A stretch of DNA of 64,000 bases from Alphaproteobacteria bacterium HT1-32 (GTDB taxonomy: Bacteria; Pseudomonadota; Alphaproteobacteria; Rhodospirillales; HT1-32): NCBI GenBank assembly GCA_009649675.1, contig WJPL01000001.1, positions 1,818,469 through 1,882,468 on the forward strand, in the 5' to 3' direction. Position 1 is the first letter of the stretch. Every line of letters begins with the position of its first letter. The notes below the pieces were generated by a model, which did no database searches, was not told the DNA's origin, and saw only the letters and a list, made by a program, of their open reading frames with translations. Made by a program: the position numbers and the translations under genes. Below are positions 27,078-41,487 of this stretch, piece after piece.

Positions 27078-27842
27078 CTAGATGCGCCAGCCGGAATGAA
27101 TGGCGACGATGCCGCCGAGCAGGTTGCGGTATTTTACCTGTTCAAACCCGGCTTCACGCATCATGTCGGCAAGCTTTTCCTGCGGCGGGAACATGCGGAT
27201 CGATTCAGCGAGATAGCGATAGCTTTCTTCGTCGCGTGCGACATAGCGACCGATTTTCGGCAACAGCCGGAAAGAATAGAGGTCGTAGGCAGCGGCCATG
27301 GCCGGGGCCTGAACATGGCTGAATTCCAGGCAGAAAAACCGGCCGCCGGGTTTCAGAACGCGGTAGGCGTCGGCCAGTGCCCGTTCCGGGTGGGTGACGT
27401 TGCGCAGACCGAAGGCAATGGTATAGGCGTCAAAACTGCGGTCCGGTGCCGGAACCTGTTCGGCATTGCCGACGGTCCAGTCGAGGCCCTGCAGAATGCC
27501 GCGGTCAATGGCACGGCTGCGGCCGGTACGGATCATGTTCTCGTTGATGTCGCAGACGGTGATCCGGGCGCCGGGGGCTGCCTTTGACATCCGGAAGGCG
27601 ATGTCACCGGTGCCGCCGGCCAGATCGATAATGGCCTCGCCATCTTTCGGGGCGACACGGGCGACAAAATGATCCTTCCAGAGCCGGTGGGTGCCACCAC
27701 TCATCAGATCATTCATCAGGTCATAGCGTCCGGCGACGGAATCGAAGACGCCCCGGACCATGCCGGCTTTCTCGTTTTCAGGGACTTCCGTGAAGCCAAA
27801 ACTGGCGGTGGCTGACGGGTCCGATTTTTCTGCGCTGCTCAT
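27078..27842 (-). CDS. ubiE: Demethylmenaquinone/2-polyprenyl-benzoquinol methyltransferase
   Basis: The 254-residue SAM-dependent C-methyltransferase has the UbiE/COQ5 signatures YDLMNDLMSGGTHRLWKD, the SAM loop IDLAGGTGDIAF and the later FGLRNVTHPERALADAYRVLKPGG. It catalyses a late C-methylation in ubiquinone synthesis. It is divergent from mutM across a 46-base gap that must hold both promoters, and it is upstream of ubiB. Confidence 0.96.
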   Translation of the reverse strand: MSSAEKSDPSATASFGFTEVPENEKAGMVRGVFDSVAGRYDLMNDLMSGGTHRLWKDHFVARVAPKDGEAIIDLAGGTGDIAFRMSKAAPGARITVCDINENMIRTGRSRAIDRGILQGLDWTVGNAEQVPAPDRSFDAYTIAFGLRNVTHPERALADAYRVLKPGGRFFCLEFSHVQAPAMAAAYDLYSFRLLPKIGRYVARDEESYRYLAESIRMFPPQEKLADMMREAGFEQVKYRNLLGGIVAIHSGWRI

Positions 27843-27888
27843 GCGCGGGAAGATAGCCTAACGTCTCCGGCTAGGCTAGCTTGTGCGC

Positions 27889-28731
27889 ATGCCTGAGTTA
27901 CCTGAAGTCGAAACTGTCTGTCGCGGTCTGGCCACTCATCTGGAAGGGCGGGTGCTGACCACTGTTGAGGTTCGCCGTCCGGACCTGCGTTTTCCGCTGC
28001 CCGAAGGTCTGGGCGGGCGTTTGCAGGGACGCCGGGTCGAAAGCATTTCCAGACGGGCAAAATATATCCGGATGTTTCTGGATGACGGTCAGGTGCTGGT
28101 CGCTCATCTCGGCATGAGCGGGCGGATGGTCATTGACCGGGCAGATGGCGGCATTGCGCCGGAAAAGCACGATCATATCATTTTCACGACGGAAGATGGC
28201 GACCGGGTGCGGTTTTGTGACCCCCGGAGGTTCGGCTATATGGACCTGATCGCAGGCGCGGACCTGGATAATCATGCCTATTTCAGGGATATCGGGCCGG
28301 AACCACTGGGTAATGCCTTCAACGGGCCTTATCTCGCGGCCCGGCTGGAGGGCCGGAAGACGCCCATCAAGTCAGCCCTGCTGGATCAGCGGATCGTCGC
28401 CGGCCTGGGCAATATCTATGTCTGCGAGGCGCTGTATCACGCGGGAATCTCGCCACGGCGGCAGGCGGCAAATGTGGGGCTGGTCCGGGCTGAGAAACTT
28501 GTCCCGGCGATCAAACAGGTGCTGGAACGGGCCATTGCCGCCGGTGGATCCTCTCTCCGGGATTATGTTCAGGCAAGCGGTGAGCTTGGATATTTCCAGC
28601 ATGACTGGGCGGTTTATGGCCGTGAGGGAGAGAGTTGCCCCGGCTGTCGCAAGGAAGCCACACCCTGTCAGGTTCATCGCATTGTGCAGTCCGGCCGGTC
28701 GAGTTTCTATTGTGCAAAGCGGCAGCGGTGA
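27889..28731 (+). CDS. mutM: Formamidopyrimidine-DNA glycosylase (altered zinc finger)
   Basis: 280 residues that excise oxidised purines such as 8-oxoguanine. The ATG at 27889 gives MPELPEVE, whose Pro2 is the catalytic nucleophile and whose Glu3 is essential. The H2TH region and the lysine loop ([11 protein letters not shown]) are present. The C-terminal zinc finger is unusual: Cys250 and Cys253 are normal and Cys275 is present, but the fourth ligand of the FYCxxC motif is Arg278. An extra Cys260 (in TPCQVH) might compensate. It heads the run mutM to gyrB on the plus strand. Confidence 0.95.
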   Translation: MPELPEVETVCRGLATHLEGRVLTTVEVRRPDLRFPLPEGLGGRLQGRRVESISRRAKYIRMFLDDGQVLVAHLGMSGRMVIDRADGGIAPEKHDHIIFTTEDGDRVRFCDPRRFGYMDLIAGADLDNHAYFRDIGPEPLGNAFNGPYLAARLEGRKTPIKSALLDQRIVAGLGNIYVCEALYHAGISPRRQAANVGLVRAEKLVPAIKQVLERAIAAGGSSLRDYVQASGELGYFQHDWAVYGREGESCPGCRKEATPCQVHRIVQSGRSSFYCAKRQR

Positions 28732-28747
28732 TGTATCAGATCGGCCC

Positions 28748-29116
28748 ATGCTGACCAGAAGGTCCCTAATTACCGCGCTCACAGTGATCGCCGCCGGTTT
28801 CGCGATCCCCGCTGACGGTGCAGAGAACGACCAGTTCCTGTCTGTCATTGAGGATATGCCGCTGATGCCGGGCCTGATCGAAGTGGCCGATGCTGCAACC
28901 GTGTTCGAGACCACGCGCGGCAGAATTGTCGAAGCATGGGCGGAAGGGGACGCGGCGATGTCTGCGATTACCGACTTCTATGATGCAACATTGCCACAAC
29001 TCGGCTGGAGCCGTCTTGCCGCCGGCAGTTACCGGCGCGAGGGAGAAACGCTCACGATTGAGCAGATCAGCGGGGGCGCGCCAACGACTGTCCGGTTCAC
29101 GCTGACGCCGGACTGA
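28748..29116 (+). CDS. Small exported protein, function unknown
   Basis: 122 residues beginning with a signal of the twin-basic type ([24 protein letters not shown]), which could be Sec or a weak Tat signal. The mature ~95 residues contain a pattern of aromatic and acidic positions ([27 protein letters not shown]) suggesting a small alpha/beta domain. I do not recognise a family. It lies between mutM and the enoyl-CoA hydratase gene on the same strand, 16 bases after mutM. Confidence 0.75.
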   Translation: MLTRRSLITALTVIAAGFAIPADGAENDQFLSVIEDMPLMPGLIEVADAATVFETTRGRIVEAWAEGDAAMSAITDFYDATLPQLGWSRLAAGSYRREGETLTIEQISGGAPTTVRFTLTPD

Positions 29117-29163
29117 TTGCGGAGCGCCCTGCACCACGAGGTTATTCAAAGGAAAAGCACATC

Positions 29164-29940
29164 ATGGCTTACGAGAACATTACTGCAGAGAAAAAGGGCA
29201 AGGTCGGGGTTGTTACCCTGAACCGCCCGAAGGCGCTGAATGCGCTTTCATCGCCTCTGATCCGTGAACTCGCCAAGGCACTGGATGATTTTGAGGCGGA
29301 CACGGAAATCGGATGCATTGTCATTACCGGCAGCGAGAAGGCTTTCGCCGCTGGTGCGGACATCAAGGAAATGCAGCCGAAGACCTATATGGATGTCTAT
29401 AAGGAAGACTTCATCACCGTTGACTGGGGCCGTGTGGCGGAATGCCGCAAGCCCGTCATTGCGGCGGTTGCCGGTTATGCGCTGGGCGGCGGTTGTGAAG
29501 TCGCGATGATGTGCGATTTCATCATTGCTGCGGATAATGCGAAATTCGGTCAGCCTGAAATTACCATCGGAACCATTCCCGGTTCCGGGGGCACCCAGCG
29601 TCTGACCCGCTTTGTGGGCAAGTCAAAGGCCATGGAAATGTGCCTGACCGGCCGCATGATGGATGCCGAGGAAGCCGAGCGTGCGGGGCTGGTAAGCCGG
29701 ATCGTGCCGCTGGCGGATCTGATGGATGATGTCATGAAGACCGCGGAAACCATTGCCAATCTGTCGCTGCCTTCCGTGCTGATGGCAAAAGAGTCGGTGA
29801 ACCGGGCCTATGAGACGACCCTGGAAGAAGGGGTGCGCTTTGAACGGCGTCTGTTCCATTCGACTTTTTCGACGGAAGATCAGAAGGAAGGGATGGCGGC
29901 CTTCATTGAAAAGCGCCGTCCGAGTTTTAAACACCAGTAA
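29164..29940 (+). CDS. Enoyl-CoA hydratase (crotonase family)
   Basis: 258 residues. It has the oxyanion-hole motif [14 protein letters not shown] and both catalytic glutamates, in [11 protein letters not shown] and in [18 protein letters not shown], so it should hydrate 2-enoyl-CoA in fatty-acid beta-oxidation. Length is typical of the mitochondrial-type ECHS1 branch. An enoyl-CoA hydratase ahead of rpsT-dnaA is a recurrent alphaproteobacterial arrangement. Confidence 0.95.
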   Translation: MAYENITAEKKGKVGVVTLNRPKALNALSSPLIRELAKALDDFEADTEIGCIVITGSEKAFAAGADIKEMQPKTYMDVYKEDFITVDWGRVAECRKPVIAAVAGYALGGGCEVAMMCDFIIAADNAKFGQPEITIGTIPGSGGTQRLTRFVGKSKAMEMCLTGRMMDAEEAERAGLVSRIVPLADLMDDVMKTAETIANLSLPSVLMAKESVNRAYETTLEEGVRFERRLFHSTFSTEDQKEGMAAFIEKRRPSFKHQ

Positions 29941-29956
29941 TTCAGGCCTTCATCGC

Positions 29957-29985
29957 TTGACGGTGCCCGGGGCGGTCTGTATAAG
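29957..29985 (+). promoter_or_regulatory. Sigma-70-type promoter of rpsT
   Basis: TTGACG (29957-29962) and TATAAG (29980-29985) are separated by exactly 17 bases, with the rpsT start 38 bases beyond the -10 element. This is the best housekeeping promoter match in the window. Confidence 0.8.
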
Positions 29986-30023
29986 CCCGCCTCCGGCTAA
30001 GAACGCTGATACAGGATAAACAC

Positions 30024-30290
30024 ATGGCCAATCATAAGTCGTCGAAGAAGCGCATCCGCACAAACGGTCGTCGCACCGATGTGAATATTGCGCGCCGCGC
30101 CCGCATTCGTACCTTCGTGAAGAAGGTCGAAATGGCACTGGACGCTGGCGATCAGGCCGCCGCTGCGGCAGCCCTGAAAGAAGCCCAGCCCGAAATGATG
30201 CGTGGCGTCAGCCGCGGCATCTTTCACGCGAACACGGTAGCGCGGAAAATTTCCCGCCTGTCGAACCGGGTGAAGACGCTCGGCGCTTAA
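30024..30290 (+). CDS. rpsT: 30S ribosomal protein S20
   Basis: The 88-residue basic helical protein begins [17 protein letters not shown], which is diagnostic of S20, and binds 16S rRNA early in 30S assembly. It has its own strong promoter and is followed by an intrinsic terminator, so it is a single-gene unit upstream of dnaA. Confidence 0.97.
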   Translation: MANHKSSKKRIRTNGRRTDVNIARRARIRTFVKKVEMALDAGDQAAAAAALKEAQPEMMRGVSRGIFHANTVARKISRLSNRVKTLGA

Positions 30291-30330
30291 TACGTGCATA
30301 TATTGGCGATCTTCTAACGCCGACGAGTTC

Positions 30331-30358
30331 AAGGCGCTGCAATTGCAGCGCCTTTTTT
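30331..30358 (+). terminator. Rho-independent terminator of rpsT
   Basis: A perfect 10-base stem (AAGGCGCTGC 30331-30340 with GCAGCGCCTT 30345-30354), an AATT loop and a following T-run, 40 bases after the rpsT stop. Confidence 0.92.
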
Positions 30359-30908
30359 CGTTCTCGCCGGTGATGGTTGTCACATCCCTTAAATGACGTT
30401 TATGCAAGCCCCTTTTGGTCATTTTAAAGCCAAGTGACGGGGTCAAAATGACCTTTTCAAAGTCAAGAATTTTATTTGGATCATAGCCGGATTCAGCCGT
30501 TGCGCGGCTCACGGACCGCAGATAGTCTGCTCTTCATCGGAGGCGCAATGCCTCTGTCGCCAAAATGTAGTCGACTCGGATCTTTTTAGAAAAAATGCCG
30601 TGCGGCTGTGTTTTGGGTGAGATGTCTGAGGAGAAGAGTACCGGTCGTCTGTCTGAATTCTTTAAGTCTTGGGCTTCCTAGTCTTTGCATCGGATAGTTG
30701 AACCAAAAGTTGAATGCAGGCTTATTTGCCATTGGTCTCCGGATTGGGGTCCGGAGTCCTTGGGGAACATTTAAATCTGTGTTTGCCGGGATTTTTTCCG
30801 GATGTCTTGAACGGTGCCTGTCCGGCGGGTCACCGAAGTTGAATGTTAACGTTGTGTATGCTGACGGATTGCCGACTGTCGGATGCGCGCAGGGGAAGAC
30901 GGAATAGA
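30359..30908. other. Structured, relatively AT-rich dnaA upstream region (possible regulatory/origin-proximal DNA)
   Basis: No gene is visible in these ~550 bases. They hold several perfect short inverted repeats: GGTCATTTT/AAAATGACC (30417-30425 with 30445-30453), AGCCG/CGGCT (30495-30499 with 30505-30509), GAGGC/GCCTC (30540-30544 with 30550-30554) and CTCCGGA/TCCGGAG (30737-30743 with 30750-30756). I find no perfect DnaA box (TTATNCACA) on either strand; TGTGTATGC near 30854 is the nearest and is weak. The region must hold the dnaA promoter and leader. Whether it is part of oriC cannot be decided here. Confidence 0.5.
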
Positions 30909-32333
30909 ATGGAGCGAGCTCGCAACGATCTGGCAATTGAATCCCAGTGGGTGCAAATCCGGGGGCAACTCAAGAAGGAATTTGGTGATGCCGCTTTCAG
31001 AAGCTGGCTGAAGCCGATGTCCCTCGCCGAGGTTCGTAACAGTGGGGTAGTACGTGTTGCCGCTCCGACAAGGTTCATGCGGGACTGGGTTGCTTCAAAT
31101 TACGCCGCGCGTATCGAAGAGCTCTGGCGTGACGAGAATCCGAAAATCAAGGGTGTGGAAGTTATTGTCCGTCCCGGTCGCGCCGAAGATGTGGCCCGGC
31201 TGGAGAGCGAGGATGATGATGCGGGAAGCAAGCCTGCGTCTGCGCCGCTGCCGGACAGTGCCCCTGCCTCTGCCTATCGCCCGTCTGCGCGATATGATGA
31301 ACGTACGGATATCAGCGCTTCGCTTGATCCGCGTTTTACCTTCGACAGTTTTGTCGTCGGCAAGCCGAACGAGTTTGCCTATGCGGCGGCGCAGCGTGTG
31401 GCCGAGGCCGGTGCGGTTACTTTCAATCCCCTGTTTCTGTATGGCGGTGTCGGATTGGGCAAAACCCATCTGATGCATGCCATCGCCTGGCATATTCAGA
31501 AACTCGCGCCGCATCGCAGCGTTGTGTATCTGTCGGCTGAAAAATTCATGTATCGCTTTATCCGGGCATTGCGTGAGCGCAATACGATGGATTTCAAGGA
31601 GCAGTTCCGCTCGGTCGATGTGCTGATGATTGACGATGTACAGTTCATCGGCGGCAAGGATTCGACCCAGGAAGAATTTTTCCACACCTTCAATGCGCTT
31701 GTCGATCAGGGCCGTCAGATCGTTATTTCCGCCGACAAGTCACCGGCGGCGCTGGAAGACATGGAAGAGCGGTTGCGCTCACGTCTGGGCTGCGGGCTGG
31801 TTGCCGACATCCATTCCACGACCTATGAGCTTCGTCTGGGCATTCTGCAGTCCAAGGCGGAGAAGATGGGCGTGCCGGTGCCGGACAAGATCATGGAATT
31901 CCTGTCTCACAAGATCACATCGAATGTGCGTGAGCTTGAAGGTGCCCTGAACCGGGTGATTGCCCATTCCCAGCTGGTTGGTCGCGAGATCACGCTGGAG
32001 ACCGTTCAGGATGTTCTGCACGATCTGCTGCGGGCAAATGACCGGCGGGTGACGATCGAGGAGATCCAGAAGCGGGTTGCCGAACATTTCAATATCAAGT
32101 TCGCGGAGATGGTTTCTGCCCGTCGGGCCCGCGCTGTGGCCCGTCCGCGCCAGATCGCGATGTATCTGTCGAAGCATCTGACCGCCCGTTCCCTGCCGGA
32201 AATTGGCCGGCATTTCGGTGGTCGCGACCATACAACGGTCATGCATGCGGTGAAGAAAGTCGACGAACTTCGGGCCGCTGATCCAAGCTTTGCCGAAGAC
32301 GTGGAACTGCTTCGGCGCATGCTGGAAAGCTAA
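30909..32333 (+). CDS. dnaA: Chromosomal replication initiator DnaA
   Basis: 474 residues in four domains: I (about 8-75), a variable linker (80-125), the AAA+ domain with Walker A GGVGLGKTHLMHA and Walker B VLMIDDVQFIGG, and the DNA-binding domain with VARPRQIAMYLSKHLTARSLPEIGRHFGGRDHTTVMHA. It binds oriC and opens the duplex. The ATG at 30909 is used because a GGGGAAG-type ribosome site precedes it; the frame is open 22 codons upstream, but these are not conserved. It heads the block dnaA-dnaN-recF-gyrB. Confidence 0.97.
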   Translation: MERARNDLAIESQWVQIRGQLKKEFGDAAFRSWLKPMSLAEVRNSGVVRVAAPTRFMRDWVASNYAARIEELWRDENPKIKGVEVIVRPGRAEDVARLESEDDDAGSKPASAPLPDSAPASAYRPSARYDERTDISASLDPRFTFDSFVVGKPNEFAYAAAQRVAEAGAVTFNPLFLYGGVGLGKTHLMHAIAWHIQKLAPHRSVVYLSAEKFMYRFIRALRERNTMDFKEQFRSVDVLMIDDVQFIGGKDSTQEEFFHTFNALVDQGRQIVISADKSPAALEDMEERLRSRLGCGLVADIHSTTYELRLGILQSKAEKMGVPVPDKIMEFLSHKITSNVRELEGALNRVIAHSQLVGREITLETVQDVLHDLLRANDRRVTIEEIQKRVAEHFNIKFAEMVSARRARAVARPRQIAMYLSKHLTARSLPEIGRHFGGRDHTTVMHAVKKVDELRAADPSFAEDVELLRRMLES

Positions 32334-32494
32334 AGGCCGGAAAGCGGCTGTTAGCTGCCGGTTTCCGCCTGCTTTCGCTTTTGACTTCGGTGATTTCTGG
32401 TATAGTCCGACTCGTCAGGCCAGTGACGAACGGCTTGGTCCTGCGGCCTGTTCAGGGGTCGGGGTTCCGATAACCACAAAGCATCCGAGACGCA

Positions 32495-33607
32495 ATGAAA
32501 CTGACGATCGAACGGGCGACGCTACTCAGGTCTCTCTCACATGTGCAGAGTGTCGTTGAACGGCGTAACACAATTCCCATCCTGTCCAATGTAAAGCTGT
32601 CGGCGGATCGTGATTCGCTGAGCCTGACGGCGACTGACATGGATATTGATATTGTCGAAACCACGCCGGCAACGGTGACGACGGACGGGGCGACAACGGC
32701 GCCGGCTCATACGCTGTATGACATTGTCCGCCGGTTGCCGGATGGCAGCCAGGTTGAGATCGAAGCGGTGGGTGAAAACCTGACCCTGCGCAGCGGCCGG
32801 TCGAAGTTCTCGCTGCCCTGTCTGCCGACAGATGATTTCCCGGCGACGACCAGCAATGACCTACCGCACCAGTTTGAGCTGGCTGCCGCTGATCTGCGGG
32901 CACTGATTGACCGCACGCATTTCGCCATCTCGACGGAAGAAACCCGGTATTACCTCAACGGTATCTATCTGCATGCAACGGAAAGCAACGGCGAGCCCGT
33001 GCTGCGTGCGGTTGCCACCGACGGTCATCGCCTGGCCCGTGTTGAGACCCCGATGCCGGACGGCGCGTCTGAAATGCCGGGCGTGATTGTGCCCCGCAAG
33101 ACGGTCGCCGAATTGCGCAAGCTGATTGATGAAACCGGTACGGTGCTCTCGATCAGCCTGTCTGATACGCGTATTCGTTTCGCCTTCGACAAGGCGGTGC
33201 TCAGCTCGAAGCTGATTGATGGCACCTTCCCGGATTATCAGCGGGTCATTCCTGCAGATAACGACAAGCAGATGAGTGTTGACCGGCGCAGTCTGGTTGA
33301 TGCGGCTGGCCGTGTTTCAGCCATTTCGACCGAGAAATCGCGGGCGATCAAGCTGGAGGTTCAGCCTTCCAATCTCATTCTGTCGGCAACCAGCCCGGAT
33401 AACGGGTCGGCCACGGAAGAGGTCGAGATTGATTATGATTCAACCGCGATCGAGATCGGCTTCAATTCGCGCTATATGCTCGACATTCTCGATCAGATCA
33501 AAGGCGATCATGCATCTTTTCTGATGTCCGATGCGTCCTCGCCTACCATTGTCAGCGATAGCGGCGATGCTTCGGCGCTCTATGTGCTGATGCCGATGAG
33601 GGTGTGA
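32495..33607 (+). CDS. dnaN: DNA polymerase III beta subunit (sliding clamp)
   Basis: The 370-residue clamp is built of three similar domains. The N-terminus MKLTIERATLLRSLSHVQSVVERRNTIPILSN and the C-terminal YVLMPMRV are diagnostic. It tethers the polymerase and repair enzymes to DNA. The 160-base gap after dnaA contains a TATAGT (32401-32406) that could serve as the -10 of a separate dnaN promoter. Confidence 0.97.
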   Translation: MKLTIERATLLRSLSHVQSVVERRNTIPILSNVKLSADRDSLSLTATDMDIDIVETTPATVTTDGATTAPAHTLYDIVRRLPDGSQVEIEAVGENLTLRSGRSKFSLPCLPTDDFPATTSNDLPHQFELAAADLRALIDRTHFAISTEETRYYLNGIYLHATESNGEPVLRAVATDGHRLARVETPMPDGASEMPGVIVPRKTVAELRKLIDETGTVLSISLSDTRIRFAFDKAVLSSKLIDGTFPDYQRVIPADNDKQMSVDRRSLVDAAGRVSAISTEKSRAIKLEVQPSNLILSATSPDNGSATEEVEIDYDSTAIEIGFNSRYMLDILDQIKGDHASFLMSDASSPTIVSDSGDASALYVLMPMRV

Positions 33608-33611
33608 CGGT

Positions 33612-38592
<4,981 letters not shown>

Positions 38593-38606
38593 GTCTGTTT
38601 ATCAGG

Positions 38607-39875
38607 TCAGTACTGACGGTTCAGTCCGGGCATCTGACGGCGGCGCATCTCGGATGCCAGCAGGGTTTCGACATGACGGCCCTGAAACAACTGAATGCCG
38701 CATCGGTGGCCGAACTCAATGGCATCATTGTTGTCACAACGGCAGAGAATCACCCGCATGGCACCGTTGCGCTGAACGATGTCGCGGATTTTCTCCGGGG
38801 CGTCACTGTTGCTGGCTGCGGCCGCGCGCGGATCCCAGACGATCTTGAACATATCCGCCCCCAGCCGCTCGCGATCAATGAAGGGCAGGGTCATCTGCGT
38901 CAGGCCGTCAATGCAGATGCGATAGCCGCGTTCATGGGTGAAGTCCCGGGCGAACATATAGGCACCGAGATCACCAAAGATATCGACCTGCTGCAACTCG
39001 ATGACAATGGACCCCCGCATGCCGGCCTTCACATTGTCGTCGAAGCTGAGAAACTCCTGAGACAGCAGGGTCGCAATATTGAGGTTGATCGAGATGTCGC
39101 CGGTGATCGAGCGGTCATCATTCTTGTTGAGCAGTGACAGCATCCGCCGGTCCAGGGTCTCCGTCAGATGTTGAAACAGCCAGCGGCTGGAGACCATGTT
39201 GACGTCCGGCAGCAAGGTATTGCGGAGGTCGGAAATGGAAATGAACAGCTCGGAAAAGACCGGTTGCGGCGGGGCCTGACCCACAATGGCGCAGACGGAC
39301 TGTCGCCGCATCATGTTCGACAGGTCGGCGCGGCTGAGAGATTCCTCTACCTTGGCGAGGACCTCCGGCGTCATGTCCGTCCCTCTTGGCCGGTCATCAA
39401 ACTTGGCGACTGCCTGTTCGGCTTCTTCCAGGACCCGGCGTTCGCGCTCTTCGTGAACGAATTGCTGCGCCAGCTTCAGAACCTGCTCATATTCCTGCTC
39501 GATATTGTACCAGGTCAGAAAATCCGCTGCTTCTCCGGAAAGGTCTTTCGACAGCAGTGAATCTTCGCTGAACAGAAAACGGATTCGCACCAGTGCAGAT
39601 TCTGCTTCATCCATCGCCTCCATCTTGAAGACGAAAAACAGATCGGTATTGCTCAGGGTGAATATCTGGCCCATCCGGTTGCGAATCAGGGTCTCAAAGG
39701 CGTTTGCCGCAATCCGGACATGGTTTTCGCGCCGGTTCTCAGCCCGCAGGCGCGAGATATGAATATGCACGGCACGTCGCCCGGCCCGGTGGCGTTCCAG
39801 CCGGTGGACATAATCCAGCAACAGGTTTTCCTGGCTTGGCAGAACGGACTGCTGGGTTTTCGGCTGAGTTGCCAT
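38607..39875 (-). CDS. Degenerate GGDEF/EAL-type protein, first of a pair
   Basis: 422 residues without membrane helices. The N-terminal ~130 residues read like a decayed GGDEF fold (AVHIHISRL, later IFTLSNTDLFFVFK in place of the GGDEF hairpin). The C-terminal half follows an EAL barrel (SINLNIATLLS, IVIELQQVDIF, GYRICIDGL, GIQLFQGRHV), but the EAL motif, the DD pair and the other metal ligands are missing. It is therefore not expected to make or break cyclic di-GMP. It may bind the nucleotide or a partner as a receptor or scaffold. It lies 4 bases downstream of its paralogue (about 39880-41271). Confidence 0.7.
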   Translation of the reverse strand: MATQPKTQQSVLPSQENLLLDYVHRLERHRAGRRAVHIHISRLRAENRRENHVRIAANAFETLIRNRMGQIFTLSNTDLFFVFKMEAMDEAESALVRIRFLFSEDSLLSKDLSGEAADFLTWYNIEQEYEQVLKLAQQFVHEERERRVLEEAEQAVAKFDDRPRGTDMTPEVLAKVEESLSRADLSNMMRRQSVCAIVGQAPPQPVFSELFISISDLRNTLLPDVNMVSSRWLFQHLTETLDRRMLSLLNKNDDRSITGDISINLNIATLLSQEFLSFDDNVKAGMRGSIVIELQQVDIFGDLGAYMFARDFTHERGYRICIDGLTQMTLPFIDRERLGADMFKIVWDPRAAAASNSDAPEKIRDIVQRNGAMRVILCRCDNNDAIEFGHRCGIQLFQGRHVETLLASEMRRRQMPGLNRQY

Positions 39876-39879
39876 GATT

Positions 39880-41271
39880 TCAGCCCTCCGTCCGTTTCGG
39901 GCGCATCAGCTTTGGTGCGGTGATTTCGCGCACGGCGTTCAGCATCGGCGGATTCGGACATTCACGGGGCAGGGAGCCGCCGATGGCGCTGCGCCGGGTA
40001 ACGCATTGCTGCAACGTGCACATCTGGCTTTTTTCGCAGGCGGCCATGGTCGTCGCCCCCAGCATGGCATCAATATACCGCCCCTGGAATTTCGTCAGTC
40101 CGAGGTCAATACCCCAGCGTACGGCATGTTCCGAGTCACAGCGTGACAACAGCACCCGCTCGCGGCCAACACGGTCGAGCAGCAGGGCAAACTCCTCGGC
40201 CCGGTCACCGATCAGCAGGTCCTTGACCTCGTTCGACCAGATGATCTTGACGATATCCGGTTCGAGTTCGCCGGGATCAATGAACTGTAGTGCGAGATGG
40301 TTGATGCCATCAACAATCACAGTAAAGCCGGCATCCCGGATAACCTTCCGTGCCCGGGTATATTCGGCGAGGTCGGCGAAGATATCGATGGGCTGCAACT
40401 CGACCAGTACACGGGCGCCCCCGTTATCCTGCAGCCTGTCGCAAAACACCTGAAACTCATCGGACAGAACGGTTGGTATGTTCAGATTGAGACTCATGCC
40501 CTCACTGGTCAGCGGAATACGCGACATGACCGACAGCATCCGGCGGTCCAGCGTCAGCGACAGATGCTGGAACAGCCAGCGGTCGGACAGCAGGTTGACC
40601 TCCGGCGCGACGGTGCGCTGGAGGTCCATGACGGAAACCGTGTATTCCTCGAACATGATACGGGCAGACCCCTGCACCATGGCGATATCAACGGCAGCCT
40701 GCTTGCGGATAATTCCGGCAATGTTGAGTTTCTGCAGCGCAAGATCGACCTTGGCCAGCCGGTCAGGATCCATCCCTTCCAGTTCGGCGGGCTGGTTTGC
40801 CTTGCGGGCACGGGCCTTGCGCGGATTGCGTTCTTCAGAGGCCAGCTCGGCAACGATACGCAGCCAGATTTCGTATTCCTGCAGCAGGTTGTACCAGGTG
40901 CAGAAACGGTCTTCACCGGAGACCGGGTCGGCAAAGGCGATGGGATCTTCATGAAACAGGGCGCGGAGCTTGTAGACGGATTCGTCAATATCGGCCATGC
41001 GGGTGTTCTTGGTCACCAGCATGATGTCGAGGTTGCCCAGCAGAAAGACCTGCGCGTCCATACGGGTGACGAGATGATCGAAGGTCCGCGTGGCGATCCG
41101 GATGAACTGTTCACGGCGGGGATGGGGGCGAAGGTCGGACAGGTGAATATGCACGGCGAAACGGCCCTGGCGGTCCTTGGCGATCCGGCGCGCGGTATCG
41201 ACCAGAGAAGCTTCCTGGCTTTTCAGTTCATCATTTTCCCGCGACTGCACCGCGTAGGGTGACAGTACCAT
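39880..41271 (-). CDS. Degenerate GGDEF/EAL-type protein with C-terminal cysteine cluster
   Basis: A 463-residue paralogue of the downstream protein. Shared blocks include WYNxxQEYE, RWLFQHLxxTLDRRMLS, the decayed EAL strands LNLNIPTVLS, VLVELQPIDIF and FTVIVDGI, and KFQGRYI. Catalytic and metal residues are again absent. Unlike its partner it has a ~55-residue tail with Cys412, Cys418, Cys423 and Cys438 (C-x5-C-x4-C-x14-C), which could bind zinc or an iron-sulfur cluster. The pair probably forms a complex. It is divergent from the UDP-glucuronate decarboxylase gene. Confidence 0.7.
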   Translation of the reverse strand: MVLSPYAVQSRENDELKSQEASLVDTARRIAKDRQGRFAVHIHLSDLRPHPRREQFIRIATRTFDHLVTRMDAQVFLLGNLDIMLVTKNTRMADIDESVYKLRALFHEDPIAFADPVSGEDRFCTWYNLLQEYEIWLRIVAELASEERNPRKARARKANQPAELEGMDPDRLAKVDLALQKLNIAGIIRKQAAVDIAMVQGSARIMFEEYTVSVMDLQRTVAPEVNLLSDRWLFQHLSLTLDRRMLSVMSRIPLTSEGMSLNLNIPTVLSDEFQVFCDRLQDNGGARVLVELQPIDIFADLAEYTRARKVIRDAGFTVIVDGINHLALQFIDPGELEPDIVKIIWSNEVKDLLIGDRAEEFALLLDRVGRERVLLSRCDSEHAVRWGIDLGLTKFQGRYIDAMLGATTMAACEKSQMCTLQQCVTRRSAIGGSLPRECPNPPMLNAVREITAPKLMRPKRTEG

Positions 41272-41487
41272 CTCGATATTCCCCGCAACTGACCGGGTTA
41301 TTCTTCCCGGACAGACCTAACATAGTCCAGAGTGGGCGGTCATTAAACGGTCAGATACCATTTGAAACCGAAAGAAATGCAATAGATGAAGCCTATTCCG
41401 GGCAGCGGACCCTGAAACGCGGGTTTGAAGGGGCAAATCGGTGGTGGTAACGTCGTCTTCCTTTTCAGAAGTGAGACGAAAATCCTG

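Noticed and set aside
30840-30862. DnaA box at TGTGTATGC
   Set aside because: Only 7 of 9 bases match the TGTGNATAA form and there is no second box, so no origin is claimed.
32382-32406. Strong dnaN promoter TTGACT...TATAGT
   Set aside because: The spacing is only about 14 bases, too short for a standard sigma-70 promoter; the TATAGT alone is mentioned as a weak -10.
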